Shown in pieces: positions 34,742 through 43,510 of a DNA stretch of 64,000 bases. The position numbers were made by a program, and so were the translations under genes. Origin of the DNA: Azohydromonas australica DSM 1124 (lineage in GTDB: Bacteria; Pseudomonadota; Gammaproteobacteria; Burkholderiales; Burkholderiaceae_C); the NCBI RefSeq assembly GCF_000430725.1, contig NZ_KE387216.1:88774-152773 (forward strand), in the 5' to 3' direction. A model generated the notes under the pieces. It saw nothing but the letters and a program-made list of their open reading frames with translations, made no database searches and was not told where the DNA came from. Positions within the stretch are counted from its first letter, which is position 1, and each line of letters opens with the position of its first letter.

Positions 34742-35571
34742 CCGCGCCGGCCGGGCTGCCCCGCGCGGCGCAGGCGCCGCGCACCTGGGTGCTGCTGCGC
34801 GGCCTCACGCGCGAGGCCGGGCACTGGGGCGATTTTCCGTTGGCGCTGGCGCGGCGGCTGCCCGGGCGCGTGTTCACGCCGGACCTGCCGGGCAACGGCG
34901 CGCTGCACCGCGAGCGCAGCCCGCTGCGCATGCGCGACATGGTCGCGTCCTGCCGCGGGCAGCTGCGCGCGCAAGGCGTGGACGGGCCCGTGCACCTGGT
35001 GGCGATGTCGCTGGGCGCGATGGTGGCGCTGGCCTGGGCCGAAGCCTTTCCGCGCGAGCTGGCCGCGGCCGTGCTGGTCAACACCAGCCTGCGCGGCCTG
35101 AGCCCGTGGCACCGGCGGCTGCGTCCCGCGGCGCTGGCCGCGCTGCTGGGCCTGCTGGCACGCGGCGACGCGGCGGCGCGCGAGGCGGCGGTCCTGCACC
35201 TGACCAGCCGCCGCGTGGCGCAGGTGCCGCCGCACTGGCTCGCGCTGGGCCGTGCGCGCCCGGTGTCGCGGCTCAATGCGCTGCGCCAGCTCCTGGCCGC
35301 GGCCGGCTTCCAGGCGCCCGCAGCTGCTCCGCCGGTGCCGCTGCTGCTGCTGGCTTCGCGGGGCGACGCGCTGGTCGATGCGCGCTGCTCGTTGGCGCTG
35401 GCCGCGCATTGGGGGCTGCCGCTGGCGCTGCATCCGGACGCCGGGCACGACCTGCCGCTGGACGACGCGGGCTGGTTGATCGAGCAGGTGGCGCACTGGC
35501 TGGCGCAGCGGGGCGATGCGGCTCCGCAGGCATCGGCGAAGCCGGCATCCGGCTGCATCACGAGCAGATAA
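34738..35571 (+). CDS. Alpha/beta-fold hydrolase
   Basis: The 277-residue protein shows the alpha/beta hydrolase pattern: LLRGLTREAGHW (oxyanion region, usual HG replaced by RG), the nucleophile elbow AMSLGAM (G-x-S-x-G variant M-S-L-G with Ser at the elbow), a LLLASRGDALVDARCS segment holding the acid, and a late DAGHDLPLD with the catalytic histidine. Substrate unknown. Its start overlaps the M14 gene by 4 bp, so the two probably act in one pathway. Confidence 0.8.
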   Translation: MTAPAGLPRAAQAPRTWVLLRGLTREAGHWGDFPLALARRLPGRVFTPDLPGNGALHRERSPLRMRDMVASCRGQLRAQGVDGPVHLVAMSLGAMVALAWAEAFPRELAAAVLVNTSLRGLSPWHRRLRPAALAALLGLLARGDAAAREAAVLHLTSRRVAQVPPHWLALGRARPVSRLNALRQLLAAAGFQAPAAAPPVPLLLLASRGDALVDARCSLALAAHWGLPLALHPDAGHDLPLDDAGWLIEQVAHWLAQRGDAAPQASAKPASGCITSR

Positions 35572-35635
35572 AGTACAGCCGCTGCCGCCCGGTGCCCCGT
35601 GCCGGCGCGGGCATTGAAAACTTCCTGCCATCGCC

Positions 35636-36604
35636 ATGCCTGACTCCTCTCCCCCCTCGCCGCCGGGCGGCATCGTTCCCGTCCTGGCCGGACGCGTGCT
35701 GGAGCTGCTGACCAGCGGCTCCTACGCCGTGGGCGACCGCCTCACCGAGCAGTCGCTGGCCGACCGGCTGGGCGTCTCGCGCTCGCCGGTGCGCAAGGCG
35801 CTGCAGTACCTGGAGGCGCTGGGCGCGCTGAGCTCGGTGCCCAACCGCGGCTTCCAGGTGGCGCAGGACACGGCGCAGCTGCGCCGCATCCGCATCGAGG
35901 ACGAGGAATCCGACGAGGCGATCTACATGCGCATCGTGGACGACCGGCTGAGCGAGGCCATCGCCGAGGAGGTGTCGGAGGCGCAGCTGATGGAGCGCCA
36001 CGGCCTCACGCGGCTGCAGGTGCAGCGCGTGCTCAACCGCATGGCGCGCGAGGGCCTGGCCGAGCGCAAGCCGGGCCGGGGCTGGCTGTTCCGCCCCGTG
36101 CTCAACACGGTGGACTCCCACCGCGAGAGCTACCGCTTCCGCATGATCATCGAGCCCGCCGCCATCCTGGAGCCGACCTTCAAGGTGGACCGCGCGCTGT
36201 TCGGGCAGGTGCGGCGCCAGCAGCAGCAACTGCTGGACGGCGGCATCGAGCGCTGGACGGCGGCCGAGCGCTTCCGCGCCGGCGCCGAGTTCCACGAGGC
36301 CATCGTGGCTTGCGCGCACAACCGCTTCCTGCTGGATGCGCTGCGCAACGTGAACCAGCAGCGCCGCGTCATCGAGTACCACTCCCACCACACCAGCGCG
36401 ACGGCAGACCGCGAGCGGCTGTACCGCCAGTGCGAGGAGCACCTGGCGCTGCTGGACCTGCTGGAAGCCGGCGAGCGCATGGAGGCCTCGCACCGGCTGC
36501 GCCAGCACCTGGACGTGGTGCGCGCCATCAAGACCGACAGCACCGCCCCCGCCGCGCCGGACGCCCCGCGCGGCGCGCGGCTGGCCGTGGAGGTGCACCT
36601 GTAG
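35636..36604 (+). CDS. GntR/FCD regulator with two predicted winged-helix domains (module A)
   Basis: This 322-residue regulator is about 80 residues longer than typical FadR-type regulators. Residues 17-72 are a classical GntR winged helix (GDRLTEQSLADRLGVSRSPVRKAL). Residues about 98-152 look like a second winged helix (EVSEAQLMERHGLTRLQVQR, then MAREGLAERKPGRGWLF). The C-terminal FCD ligand domain follows, with histidines in AEFHEAIVA, EEHLALLDLL and RLRQHLD. The same three-part layout recurs in the regulator at 49024. It directly precedes the dehydrogenase at 36739 and probably responds to an organic acid. Confidence 0.85.
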   Translation: MPDSSPPSPPGGIVPVLAGRVLELLTSGSYAVGDRLTEQSLADRLGVSRSPVRKALQYLEALGALSSVPNRGFQVAQDTAQLRRIRIEDEESDEAIYMRIVDDRLSEAIAEEVSEAQLMERHGLTRLQVQRVLNRMAREGLAERKPGRGWLFRPVLNTVDSHRESYRFRMIIEPAAILEPTFKVDRALFGQVRRQQQQLLDGGIERWTAAERFRAGAEFHEAIVACAHNRFLLDALRNVNQQRRVIEYHSHHTSATADRERLYRQCEEHLALLDLLEAGERMEASHRLRQHLDVVRAIKTDSTAPAAPDAPRGARLAVEVHL

Positions 36605-36662
36605 CCGCCGGCGCGGCCGGCCGTGTACGTGGTTTCGCGGACCCGAATCTTTGTATTAACTG

Positions 36663-36691
36663 TTGATTTGGTGCAATCCAGTCTCTACACT
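36663..36691 (+). promoter_or_regulatory. Predicted sigma-70 promoter of the module A dehydrogenase
   Basis: TTGATT (36663-36668) and TACACT (36686-36691) have a 17-bp spacer, 48 bp before the start codon, in an AT-rich gap after the GntR gene. Confidence 0.5.
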
Positions 36692-36738
36692 GCGGGACAT
36701 GGCAGGTGACGCCATGTCCTTTCGGTCTGGAGACAAGC

Positions 36739-37803
36739 ATGAAGATCCTCGTGTTGCCGGGTGACGGCATCGGTCCTGAAATCGTCGAAGCCTCGGTGGG
36801 CGTGCTGCGCGCGGCGGACGCCAAATACAAGCTGGGCCTGGAGTTCGACTACGACGACGTGGGCTTCGCCAGCCTGGAGAAGCACGGCACCACGCTGCGC
36901 GAGGAAGTGCTGCAGAAGGCCCGCGGCTACGACGGGATCATCCTGGGCACGCAGTCGCATGCCGACTACCCGGCGCCCGAGAAGGGCGGCCGCAACGTGT
37001 CGGCGGGCTTCCGCATCGGGCTGGACCTCTACGCCAACGTGCGCCCTGCCCGCACGCGACCCTTCCTGGAATCGAACATGAAGCCGGGCAAGCGCATGGA
37101 CCTGGTGATCATGCGAGAGGCCACCGAGGGCTTCTATCCGGACCGCAACATGGCGCGCGGCTGGGGCGAGGTGATGCCCAGCCCGGACATGGCGCTCTCC
37201 ACGCGCAAGATCACGCGGCACTGCAGCGAACGCATCGCGCGCCGCGCCTTCGAGCTGGCGATGACGCGGCGCAGGAAGGTCACGGCCATCCACAAGGCCA
37301 ACAGCTTCCACATGACCGACGGGCTGTTCCTGGAAGCCGTGCGCCACGTCGCCAAGGACTTCCCCGAGGTGCAGCTCGACGACCTGCTGGTGGACGCCTC
37401 CACCGCGCACCTGGTGCGCAGCCCCGAGCGCTTCGACGTGATCGTCGCCACCAACTTCTACGGCGACATCATCTCGGACCTCGCCAGCGAGCTTTCCGGC
37501 AGCCTGGGCCTGGCCGGTTCGATGATGGCCAGCGATACGCACTGCTGCGCGCAGGCGCAGCACGGCTCGGCGCCGGACATCCAGGGCCAGGACAAGGCCA
37601 ACCCCGTGTCGATGATCCTGTCCGTGGCGATGCTGGTGCAGTGGATGGGCGAGCACCACCGGGCGCCGGCGCTGTCCGAAGCCGGCGCGGCCATCCACGC
37701 CGCGGTGGACCGCGTGCTGGAGAACCCCGCCACCCGCACCGCCGACCTCGGCGGCACGCTGGGCTGCAAGGCCTTTGGCGAGGCGGTGGCGCGGGCGGTT
37801 TGA
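36739..37803 (+). CDS. Isocitrate/isopropylmalate-family dehydrogenase (module A copy)
   Basis: The 354-residue beta-decarboxylating dehydrogenase has GDGIGPEIVEA at 8-18, the substrate arginines in ANVRPARTRPF and VIMREATEGFY, the catalytic lysine in AIHKANSFHM, and the metal aspartates in DDLLVDAST and FYGDIISDLASEL. It is not LeuB proper: the substrate loop differs and an odd HCCAQAQHGSAPDIQGQDKANP follows (NAD site). A near copy is at 47914. It lies between a GntR regulator and a four-carbon acid sugar kinase. The likely substrate is a malate- or tartrate-like hydroxy acid. Confidence 0.9.
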   Translation: MKILVLPGDGIGPEIVEASVGVLRAADAKYKLGLEFDYDDVGFASLEKHGTTLREEVLQKARGYDGIILGTQSHADYPAPEKGGRNVSAGFRIGLDLYANVRPARTRPFLESNMKPGKRMDLVIMREATEGFYPDRNMARGWGEVMPSPDMALSTRKITRHCSERIARRAFELAMTRRRKVTAIHKANSFHMTDGLFLEAVRHVAKDFPEVQLDDLLVDASTAHLVRSPERFDVIVATNFYGDIISDLASELSGSLGLAGSMMASDTHCCAQAQHGSAPDIQGQDKANPVSMILSVAMLVQWMGEHHRAPALSEAGAAIHAAVDRVLENPATRTADLGGTLGCKAFGEAVARAV

Positions 37804-37836
37804 TTCCGCTGCTCGATCGCAGCTGAAACAGCCGCT

Positions 37837-38155
37837 CGTCATGCGGGCTTCGCTCGCTGCTGTCCGGGGAAAGTCGAAGCGCTTTTGCAGGACGAAGCAC
37901 GGGTGCCCGCCCCTCTACTCCGTCATCCCCGCGCAGGCGGGGATCCAGGCGGTCCCCAAGCCGGCCGTGAGCAGATCGCGGGGCACGCTGGTGCCTGTTG
38001 GTGTGGCTCGCTGCACCTCTGCTTCGTCCCAAGGTGGGGCCGCCTGGATCCCCGCCTGCGCGGGGATGACGAAGTAGGGTGCACGGCGTCTTGGCTGACG
38101 AGATGCAGCCGGACCGCAACTGTCCCCCGACAGCAGTACGCCCTCGCAGGAATGA
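37837..38155. repeat. Intergenic repeat element, copy 1
   Basis: The core is a pair of 36-bp inverted arms (37921-37956 and 38036-38071, 35 of 36 matching) beginning CGTCATCCCCGCGCAGGCGG, around a 79-bp spacer. Flanking sequence (GCTGTCC, GGAAAGT, GAAGCG, CAGGACGAAG before; AGGGTGC, CTTGGCT after) is shared with the element at 40938. It has no coding capacity. Such elements are common between genes in Comamonadaceae-type genomes. Confidence 0.8.
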
Positions 38156-38207
38156 CCAGGCAGCAGGCAAAGCGGTTCAGAACTCACATCACTTCAGGAG
38201 CCTCCCC

Positions 38208-39470
38208 ATGCTGTTGGGTTGCATTGCCGACGATTTCACGGGCGCCACCGACCTGGCCAACAACCTGGTGCGCGCAGGCATGCGCGTGGTGCAGACCATC
38301 GGCGTGCCCGATGACGCCACCACGGTCGAAGCCGACGCGGTGGTGATCGCGCTCAAGTCCCGCACCATCGAGGCGGACGCGGCCGTCGCGCAATCGCTGG
38401 ACGCGCTGCGCTGGCTGCGCGCGCACGGGGCGCGGCAGATCTACTTCAAGGTCTGCTCGACCTTCGACTCCACCGAGCGCGGCAACATCGGCCCGGTGGC
38501 CGAGGCGCTGGCGGACGCGCTGGACGCGCCTTTCGTCCCCGTGTGCCCCGCCTTCCCCGAGAACCAGCGCACGGTGTTCAAGGGCCACCTCTTTGTCGGC
38601 GACCTGCTGCTGAGCGACAGCAGCATGCGCCACCACCCGCTCACGCCCATGACCGACGCCAGCCTGGTGCGCGTGCTGCAGCGCCAGTGCCGTGGCCGCG
38701 TGGGCCTGGTGGAGCATGCGGTGGTGCGCCAGGGCGCCGAGGCCGTGCAGGCCCGCATGTCGGCGCTGCAGGCCGAGGGCGCGCGCTTCGGCGTGGTGGA
38801 CGCCATCGCCAACGAGGACCTCATGGCCATGGGCCGCGCCTTCGCCGCGCTGCCGCTGCTGGTGGCGGGCTCGGGCGTGGCCATCGGGCTGCCGCAGAAC
38901 CACGGCCTGGCGCCCAGCGCCGCGGCGGCCGAGCTGCCCCGGGTGCCGGGCGCGCGCGCCATCGTCTCGGGCAGCTGCTCGGCGGCCTCCAACGCGCAGG
39001 TGGTGGACTTCATGCAGCGCGGTGGCGAGGCCTTCGCGGTGGACCCGCTGCGCATCGCCGCGGGCGAGGATGTGGCCGGCGCGGCGCTGGCCTGGGCCGG
39101 GGGCCGGCTGTCGGAGAAACCGCTGCTCTTCTACGCCACGGCCGAGCCCGAAGCGGTCAAGAGCGTGCAGGCGCGGCTGGGCGTGGAAGCGGCCGGTGCG
39201 CTGGTGGAGCGCACGCTCTCCGCCATCGCCCGCGGACTGGTCGAGCGCGGCGTGCGCCAGCTCGTCGTGGCCGGCGGCGAGACCTCCGGCGCCTGCGTGC
39301 AGGCGCTGCAGGTGCCGCGCATGCGCATCGGTCCGCAGATCGACCCCGGCGTGCCGTGGTGCCACGCGCAGTCGCCCGTGGCCGGCGCGCAGGGGCTGCT
39401 GCTGGCGCTGAAGTCGGGCAACTTCGGCACGGTGGACTTCTTCACCAAGGCCTTCGGGATGCTGGCATGA
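38208..39470 (+). CDS. otnK: Four-carbon acid sugar kinase (OtnK/DUF1537 family)
   Basis: The 420-residue kinase starts MLLGCIADDFTGATDLANNL, the OtnK N-terminal aspartate motif, and has the C-terminal nucleotide-binding glycine motif VVAGGETSGACVQAL. OtnK-type enzymes phosphorylate 3-oxo-tetronates or D-erythronate/L-threonate at O4. Its stop overlaps the start of a class II aldolase (ATGA), which performs the following decarboxylation in known tetronate pathways. The known pathways also contain a tetronate dehydrogenase (LtnD) or isomerase (OtnI), and none is adjacent here; the isopropylmalate-type enzyme at 36739 may take that place. The ATG at 38208 has a CAGGAG site. Confidence 0.88.
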   Translation: MLLGCIADDFTGATDLANNLVRAGMRVVQTIGVPDDATTVEADAVVIALKSRTIEADAAVAQSLDALRWLRAHGARQIYFKVCSTFDSTERGNIGPVAEALADALDAPFVPVCPAFPENQRTVFKGHLFVGDLLLSDSSMRHHPLTPMTDASLVRVLQRQCRGRVGLVEHAVVRQGAEAVQARMSALQAEGARFGVVDAIANEDLMAMGRAFAALPLLVAGSGVAIGLPQNHGLAPSAAAAELPRVPGARAIVSGSCSAASNAQVVDFMQRGGEAFAVDPLRIAAGEDVAGAALAWAGGRLSEKPLLFYATAEPEAVKSVQARLGVEAAGALVERTLSAIARGLVERGVRQLVVAGGETSGACVQALQVPRMRIGPQIDPGVPWCHAQSPVAGAQGLLLALKSGNFGTVDFFTKAFGMLA

Positions 39471-40123
39471 GCGAGCTGGAACTGCGGGAAGAAATCTGCC
39501 GTGTCGGCCGCAGCCTGTTCGAGCGCGGCTACGTGCACGCCACGGCCGGCAACATCAGCGTGCGCACGGACGACGGCTTCCTCATCACGCCCACGGACGC
39601 CTGCCTGGGCTTCCTGCAGCCCGAGCGCCTGGCGAAGGTGTCGGCCGCCGGCGAGCAGCTCGGCGGCGACCGCGCCAGCAAGACGCTGGCGCTGCACCGG
39701 CGCATCTACGCGGCCGAGCCGCAGGCGCGCTGCGTGATCCACACCCATTCCACCCACCTGGTGGCGCTGACGCTCTCGGGCGTGTGGAGCGAGGAAGCCA
39801 TCCTGCCGCCCATCACGCCCTACTTCGTGATGAAGGTGGGCCAGGTGCCGCTGATCCCGTACCACCGCCCGGGCGACCCGGCCGTGGCGGATCTGGTGGC
39901 CGGCGCCATCGACTCGGCACGGCAGCGCGGCGCGTGCCTGTCGGCCGTGATGCTCGACCGCCTGGGCCCCAACGCCTGGGCCGCCACGCCCGCGGCGGCG
40001 ATGGCGGTGCTGGAGGAGCTGGAAGAAACGGCCCGGCTGTGGCTGCTGTCGAACCCCAAACCCGCGCCGCTGGACGAGGCGGCCGTCGAGGAGCTGCGCC
40101 AGGTCTTCGGCGCCTCCTGGTGA
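39467..40123 (+). CDS. otnC: Class II aldolase/adducin protein (OtnC-like)
   Basis: The 218-residue protein has the metal site of class II aldolases: IHTHSTH with His92 and His94, and a third histidine in IPYHRPGD. The early GYVHATAGNISVRTDDGFLITPTD motif is canonical for the family. In OtnC the reaction is decarboxylation of 3-oxo-tetronate 4-phosphate to dihydroxyacetone phosphate. Where fuculose-phosphate aldolase has a catalytic glutamate after SS, this protein reads ASKTLALH (Thr73), so the acid/base residue may differ. It overlaps the kinase gene by 4 bp. The next gene follows 14 bp later. Confidence 0.85.
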   Translation: MSELELREEICRVGRSLFERGYVHATAGNISVRTDDGFLITPTDACLGFLQPERLAKVSAAGEQLGGDRASKTLALHRRIYAAEPQARCVIHTHSTHLVALTLSGVWSEEAILPPITPYFVMKVGQVPLIPYHRPGDPAVADLVAGAIDSARQRGACLSAVMLDRLGPNAWAATPAAAMAVLEELEETARLWLLSNPKPAPLDEAAVEELRQVFGASW

Positions 40124-40137
40124 ACCGGACATCGCCC

Positions 40138-40821
40138 ATGAGCACTGACGATCCCACCCCGCGCATCGCGCTCATCCATGCCGTCTACGTCGCAATGGCG
40201 CCGGTGGAATCGGCGTTCCTGGAGCGCTGGCCGCAGGCCCGGCGCGTCAACCTGGTGGACGACGCGCTGCCCGCCGACCTGGAGCGCGACGGCCGGCTGA
40301 CGCCGGCCCTGCGCGCGCGCATCCGCCGCCTGGCGGAGCACGCCATCACGGACGGCGCGGACGCGGTGCTCTTCACCTGTTCGGCCTTCGGCGAGGCGAT
40401 CGCCGCCGCGGCGGCCGAGCTGCCGGTGCCCGTGCTCAAGCCGAACGAGGCAATGTTCGAGGCCGCCCTGGGCGCGGGCCGGCGCATCGGGATGCTTGCC
40501 ACCTTCGGTGCGGCGGTGCCGGCGATGGAGGAGGAATTCCAGGCCATGGCGCGCCAGCGCGGCATCGACGTGTCGCTGGAGGTGGTGTGCCTGCCCGAGG
40601 CCCTGGCCGCGGCCAAGGCCGGCGACATGGCGACGCACGACCGCCTGCACGTCGAGGCGGCGCCGCGCCTGGCGCACTGCGACGCGGTGATGCTGGCGCA
40701 CTTCTCCAACTCGCGCGCCCTCGATGCCGTGCAGGCGGTGCTGCCGTGTCCAGTGCTGAGCGCGCCGGGGGCGGCGATCGAGGTGCTGCGGGAACGGGTC
40801 GGGGTGTTGAGAGAGGGCTGA
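40138..40821 (+). CDS. Asp/Glu racemase-family protein with a single catalytic cysteine
   Basis: The 227-residue protein has the Asp/Glu/hydantoin racemase fold: LIHAVYVAMAPVE at the start, VLFTCSAFGEAI with Cys81, VLKPNEAMFEAAL, and RIGMLATFGAAVPAME. Racemases of this fold use two cysteines; the second site here reads VMLAHFSNSRA, with no cysteine where one is expected. It may therefore be a decarboxylase- or isomerase-like member, as in arylmalonate decarboxylase, rather than an amino-acid racemase. It is the third gene of the otnK-otnC unit. Confidence 0.8.
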   Translation: MSTDDPTPRIALIHAVYVAMAPVESAFLERWPQARRVNLVDDALPADLERDGRLTPALRARIRRLAEHAITDGADAVLFTCSAFGEAIAAAAAELPVPVLKPNEAMFEAALGAGRRIGMLATFGAAVPAMEEEFQAMARQRGIDVSLEVVCLPEALAAAKAGDMATHDRLHVEAAPRLAHCDAVMLAHFSNSRALDAVQAVLPCPVLSAPGAAIEVLRERVGVLREG

Positions 40822-40937
40822 AGGCGCTTGGCGGGGATGCGGGCCACGCCACTGCCTTGGTACGCGTGGATGCCGGCTTTTGCTTGGAAAAAGCGGTTGA
40901 ACGTTGGCCGTGAGCTGGGTTGCCTCGCCAACCACTT

Positions 40938-41262
40938 CGTCATGACCGTGCAGGCGCGCTGCTGTCCTGGGAAAGTTGAAGCGTTTGCGCAGGACGAAGT
41001 ACGGGTGGCGGCCTCTCTGCTTCGTCATTCCCGCGAAGGCGGGAATCCAGGCAGCCCCACGCCAGCGCGAAGCCTGGGTGCTGCGAACCACGACCCAAGC
41101 CCCGACGTTCAACCCCCTCTGCTTGCGGCGGCTTGGGGACCGCCTGGACTCCCGCCTGCGCGGGAATGACGGATCAGGGTGCGAAGCGGCTTGGCTCACG
41201 CGCTGCCGCTACTTGGATTTCCCTGCACGGCAGTGCGCCTCCGCCGGAGTGACGAAGCCGGG
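40938..41262. repeat. Intergenic repeat element, copy 2
   Basis: Inverted arms of about 36 bp (41023-41058 and 41136-41171, starting CGTCATTCCCGCGAAGGCGG and its near complement) surround a 77-bp spacer. The outer flanks match those of the copy at 37837. The two copies lie in the same orientation and bracket the otnK-otnC-racemase genes. The intergenic gap 40822-41298 contains nothing else I can recognise. Confidence 0.8.
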
Positions 41263-41298
41263 TACAAGCCAACTCGGCATACGGAGACGCCCTTCATC

Positions 41299-42297
41299 TC
41301 AATCCGGCCGAATTCCCCGCGCCTTGATCAGCTGCCCCCAGCGCTGCGACTCCGAGGCGATGAGGCCGGCGAAGTCCTCCGGCGTGCCGCCGCCGATGAC
41401 ATTGCCCGGGTCGGTGATGCGCTTGGCCAGGTCCGGCTCCTGCAGCGCCTTGTTCACGGCCTGGTTGAGCTTGGCGACGATCGCCGGCGGCGTGCCCTTG
41501 GGCGCCACGATGCCGAACCAGTTGGAGATCACCATGTCCTTGATCCCCAGCTCGGCGAAGGTCGGCACGTCCGGCAGCGAGGCCAGCCGCTTGTCGTGCG
41601 CCACCGCCAGGGCGCGCATGCGCGGCGGGCTGGACTTCAGGTAGCCCATCGCCGCCGGGACCATCTCGAACATGTAGTCCACCGTGCCGCCCAGCAGGTC
41701 GTTGGCGGCCGGGCCGCCGCCGCGGTACGGGATGTGCGCGGCATCGGTGCCGGTGACGATGTTGAACATCTCGCCGGCCAGGTGGAACGAGCCGCCGGAG
41801 CCCGCCGAGGCGTAGCTGAGCTTGCCCGGCTGCGCCTTGGAGGCGGCGATCAGCTCCTTCAGGCTCTTGTGCGGCGACTTGTCCGCGCTGACCACCAGCA
41901 CCAGCGGGCCCCTCTCGATCAGCGCCACGGGGATGAGGTCGCGCTGCGGGTCGTAGCTGAGCTTGGGGAACAGCGTCTTGTTGACCGCCAGCGGCGCGAG
42001 GTTGCCGATGCCGATGGTGTGGCCGTCCGGCGCGGCACGGGCGATGAAGTCGGTGCCGATGTTGCCGTTGCCGCCGGGCTTGTTGTCCACCACCACGGCC
42101 TTGCCCAGGATCACGGCGAGCTTCTCGCCCAGCTGGCGCGCCCGCGTGTCGGAGCTGCCGCCCGCGGCGTAGGGCACGACCAGCGTGATGGGTTTCGTCG
42201 GGTAGTCCTGCGCCATTGCGGACAGGGGACAGCCGGCTGCCGCGAGGGCGGCGGCGAGCAGCACGGCGCGGCGCGCCGGCAGGTGCGGGTAGGTCAT
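41299..42297 (-). CDS. Bug/TctC-family periplasmic binding protein (2 of 7)
   Basis: This 332-residue protein has a Sec signal (RRAVLLAAALAAAGCPLSAMAQ) and typical Bug segments: YPTKPITLVVPYAAGGSSDTRAR, VVDNKPGGNGNIGTD, AHIPYRGGGPAANDLL, LPDVPTFAELGI and APKGTPPAIVAKLN. It is the last gene of a minus-strand Bug-porin-Bug unit opposite module A, so it may bind the compound whose breakdown the kinase and aldolase genes serve. No TctA/TctB membrane proteins are nearby. Confidence 0.92.
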   Translation of the reverse strand: MTYPHLPARRAVLLAAALAAAGCPLSAMAQDYPTKPITLVVPYAAGGSSDTRARQLGEKLAVILGKAVVVDNKPGGNGNIGTDFIARAAPDGHTIGIGNLAPLAVNKTLFPKLSYDPQRDLIPVALIERGPLVLVVSADKSPHKSLKELIAASKAQPGKLSYASAGSGGSFHLAGEMFNIVTGTDAAHIPYRGGGPAANDLLGGTVDYMFEMVPAAMGYLKSSPPRMRALAVAHDKRLASLPDVPTFAELGIKDMVISNWFGIVAPKGTPPAIVAKLNQAVNKALQEPDLAKRITDPGNVIGGGTPEDFAGLIASESQRWGQLIKARGIRPD

Positions 42298-42395
42298 GGG
42301 TTCTCCTGGGGGTGGGATCGGCGGCCGGATCCGGCGCAGCCGTGTGGCCGGGCCGGGTGCGAAGCGCAAGCCGGCCCGGCGGGAGCTGGTTCAGC

Positions 42396-43424
42396 TCAGA
42401 AGCGGTGGCGCAGGCCCACGCTCACGCCGGTGGCGTTGCGCGTGCCCATGAAGCCGGGCTGCGGATAGGCGCCGCTCAGGCGGTTGTTGTCCACCTCGGC
42501 ATACAGGTCGGTGCGCTTGGAAAAGTTGTAGTCCAGGCCCACGTAGCCCATCTTGCGCTTGCCCGCGTTGACGACGCTCTGGCGGTCCTGCGCGTAGCTC
42601 ACCGTCAGCACCAGCGGGGCCGCTAGGTTGTAGTTCAGGCCCAGGCTCCACACGTCGTTTTCCTGCGCGCTGGTGCCGCGGTCGTTGCGCTTCATGTAGC
42701 CCAGGAAGGCCTTGAGCTCCTTGCTCACGGCGTAGCTGCCGCCCGCGCCCGAGATGCCGCGCGTGGCGGTGTTGGCCGCGTTGTTGATCTCCTGGTAGTA
42801 CGCCACCAGGTCCAGCGCGCCGGCGCTGTAGCTCGCGCCCACGCCGCGCCCGCGGCCGTTGGCCTCGTTGAAGGTGTAGCTGGCGTACAGGCCCACGGGG
42901 CCGAGCTGCTTGTAGTAGCGCGCCATGTTGTCCTGGCGCGAGACGTGGTGGCTGCTGAACATGGAGATCGCGTCCAGGTTCGGGTTGGGCTGCGGCTGGA
43001 AGCGGCCCGACAGCGGGTGCGCCAGCGTGTACTGGCGGCCCAGCGTCACCAGGCCCAGCGGCGAGTCCAGGCCCACCGAGGCCTCGCGGCCGAAGAGCCG
43101 CCCGCCCGGGGCGGCCGAGGAGCCGTTGCTGGCGCTGCCGCTGGCCTGCTGCAGCGTGCCGCTGGAGGGATCGAAGCCGCTCTCCAGCGTGAACACGGCC
43201 TTCATCCCGCCACCCAGGTCCTCGCTGCCCTTGAGTCCCCAGCGGCTGCCGGTGTAGGCGCCGTCGCCCACGCTGGTGAGCGAGTCGCCGGCGGCGTTGG
43301 CGTTGCGCTGGTGGCGCACCGTGGCGTCCACGATGCCGTAGACGGTGACGTTGGACTGGGCGGCGCAAAGCGCAGGCACGAAGGCAGCCGCGCACAGCAC
43401 GCCGTGCGTGAATCGTTTTTTCAT
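42396..43424 (-). CDS. Gram-negative general porin (Burkholderiales type)
   Basis: The 342-residue outer-membrane protein has a signal peptide (MKKRFTHGVLCAAAFVPALCA) and starts its mature part AQSNVTVYGIVDATVR, the hallmark of betaproteobacterial trimeric porins. A GLKGSEDLGGGMKAVFTLESG segment is also typical, and the C-terminal residue is Phe (GLRHRF), needed for BAM insertion. It lies between two Bug genes on the same strand, implying that this outer-membrane pore and the periplasmic proteins import a shared solute. Confidence 0.95.
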   Translation of the reverse strand: MKKRFTHGVLCAAAFVPALCAAQSNVTVYGIVDATVRHQRNANAAGDSLTSVGDGAYTGSRWGLKGSEDLGGGMKAVFTLESGFDPSSGTLQQASGSASNGSSAAPGGRLFGREASVGLDSPLGLVTLGRQYTLAHPLSGRFQPQPNPNLDAISMFSSHHVSRQDNMARYYKQLGPVGLYASYTFNEANGRGRGVGASYSAGALDLVAYYQEINNAANTATRGISGAGGSYAVSKELKAFLGYMKRNDRGTSAQENDVWSLGLNYNLAAPLVLTVSYAQDRQSVVNAGKRKMGYVGLDYNFSKRTDLYAEVDNNRLSGAYPQPGFMGTRNATGVSVGLRHRF

Positions 43425-43510
43425 GAGTGGCCCTCTCCTTCAGGGCGTGGCGGAAAGTCGCGCGCTGGCGCGTGAGAGCCCGCCGGCGGCAGGCTCCGGG
43501 GAAGCCTTGC

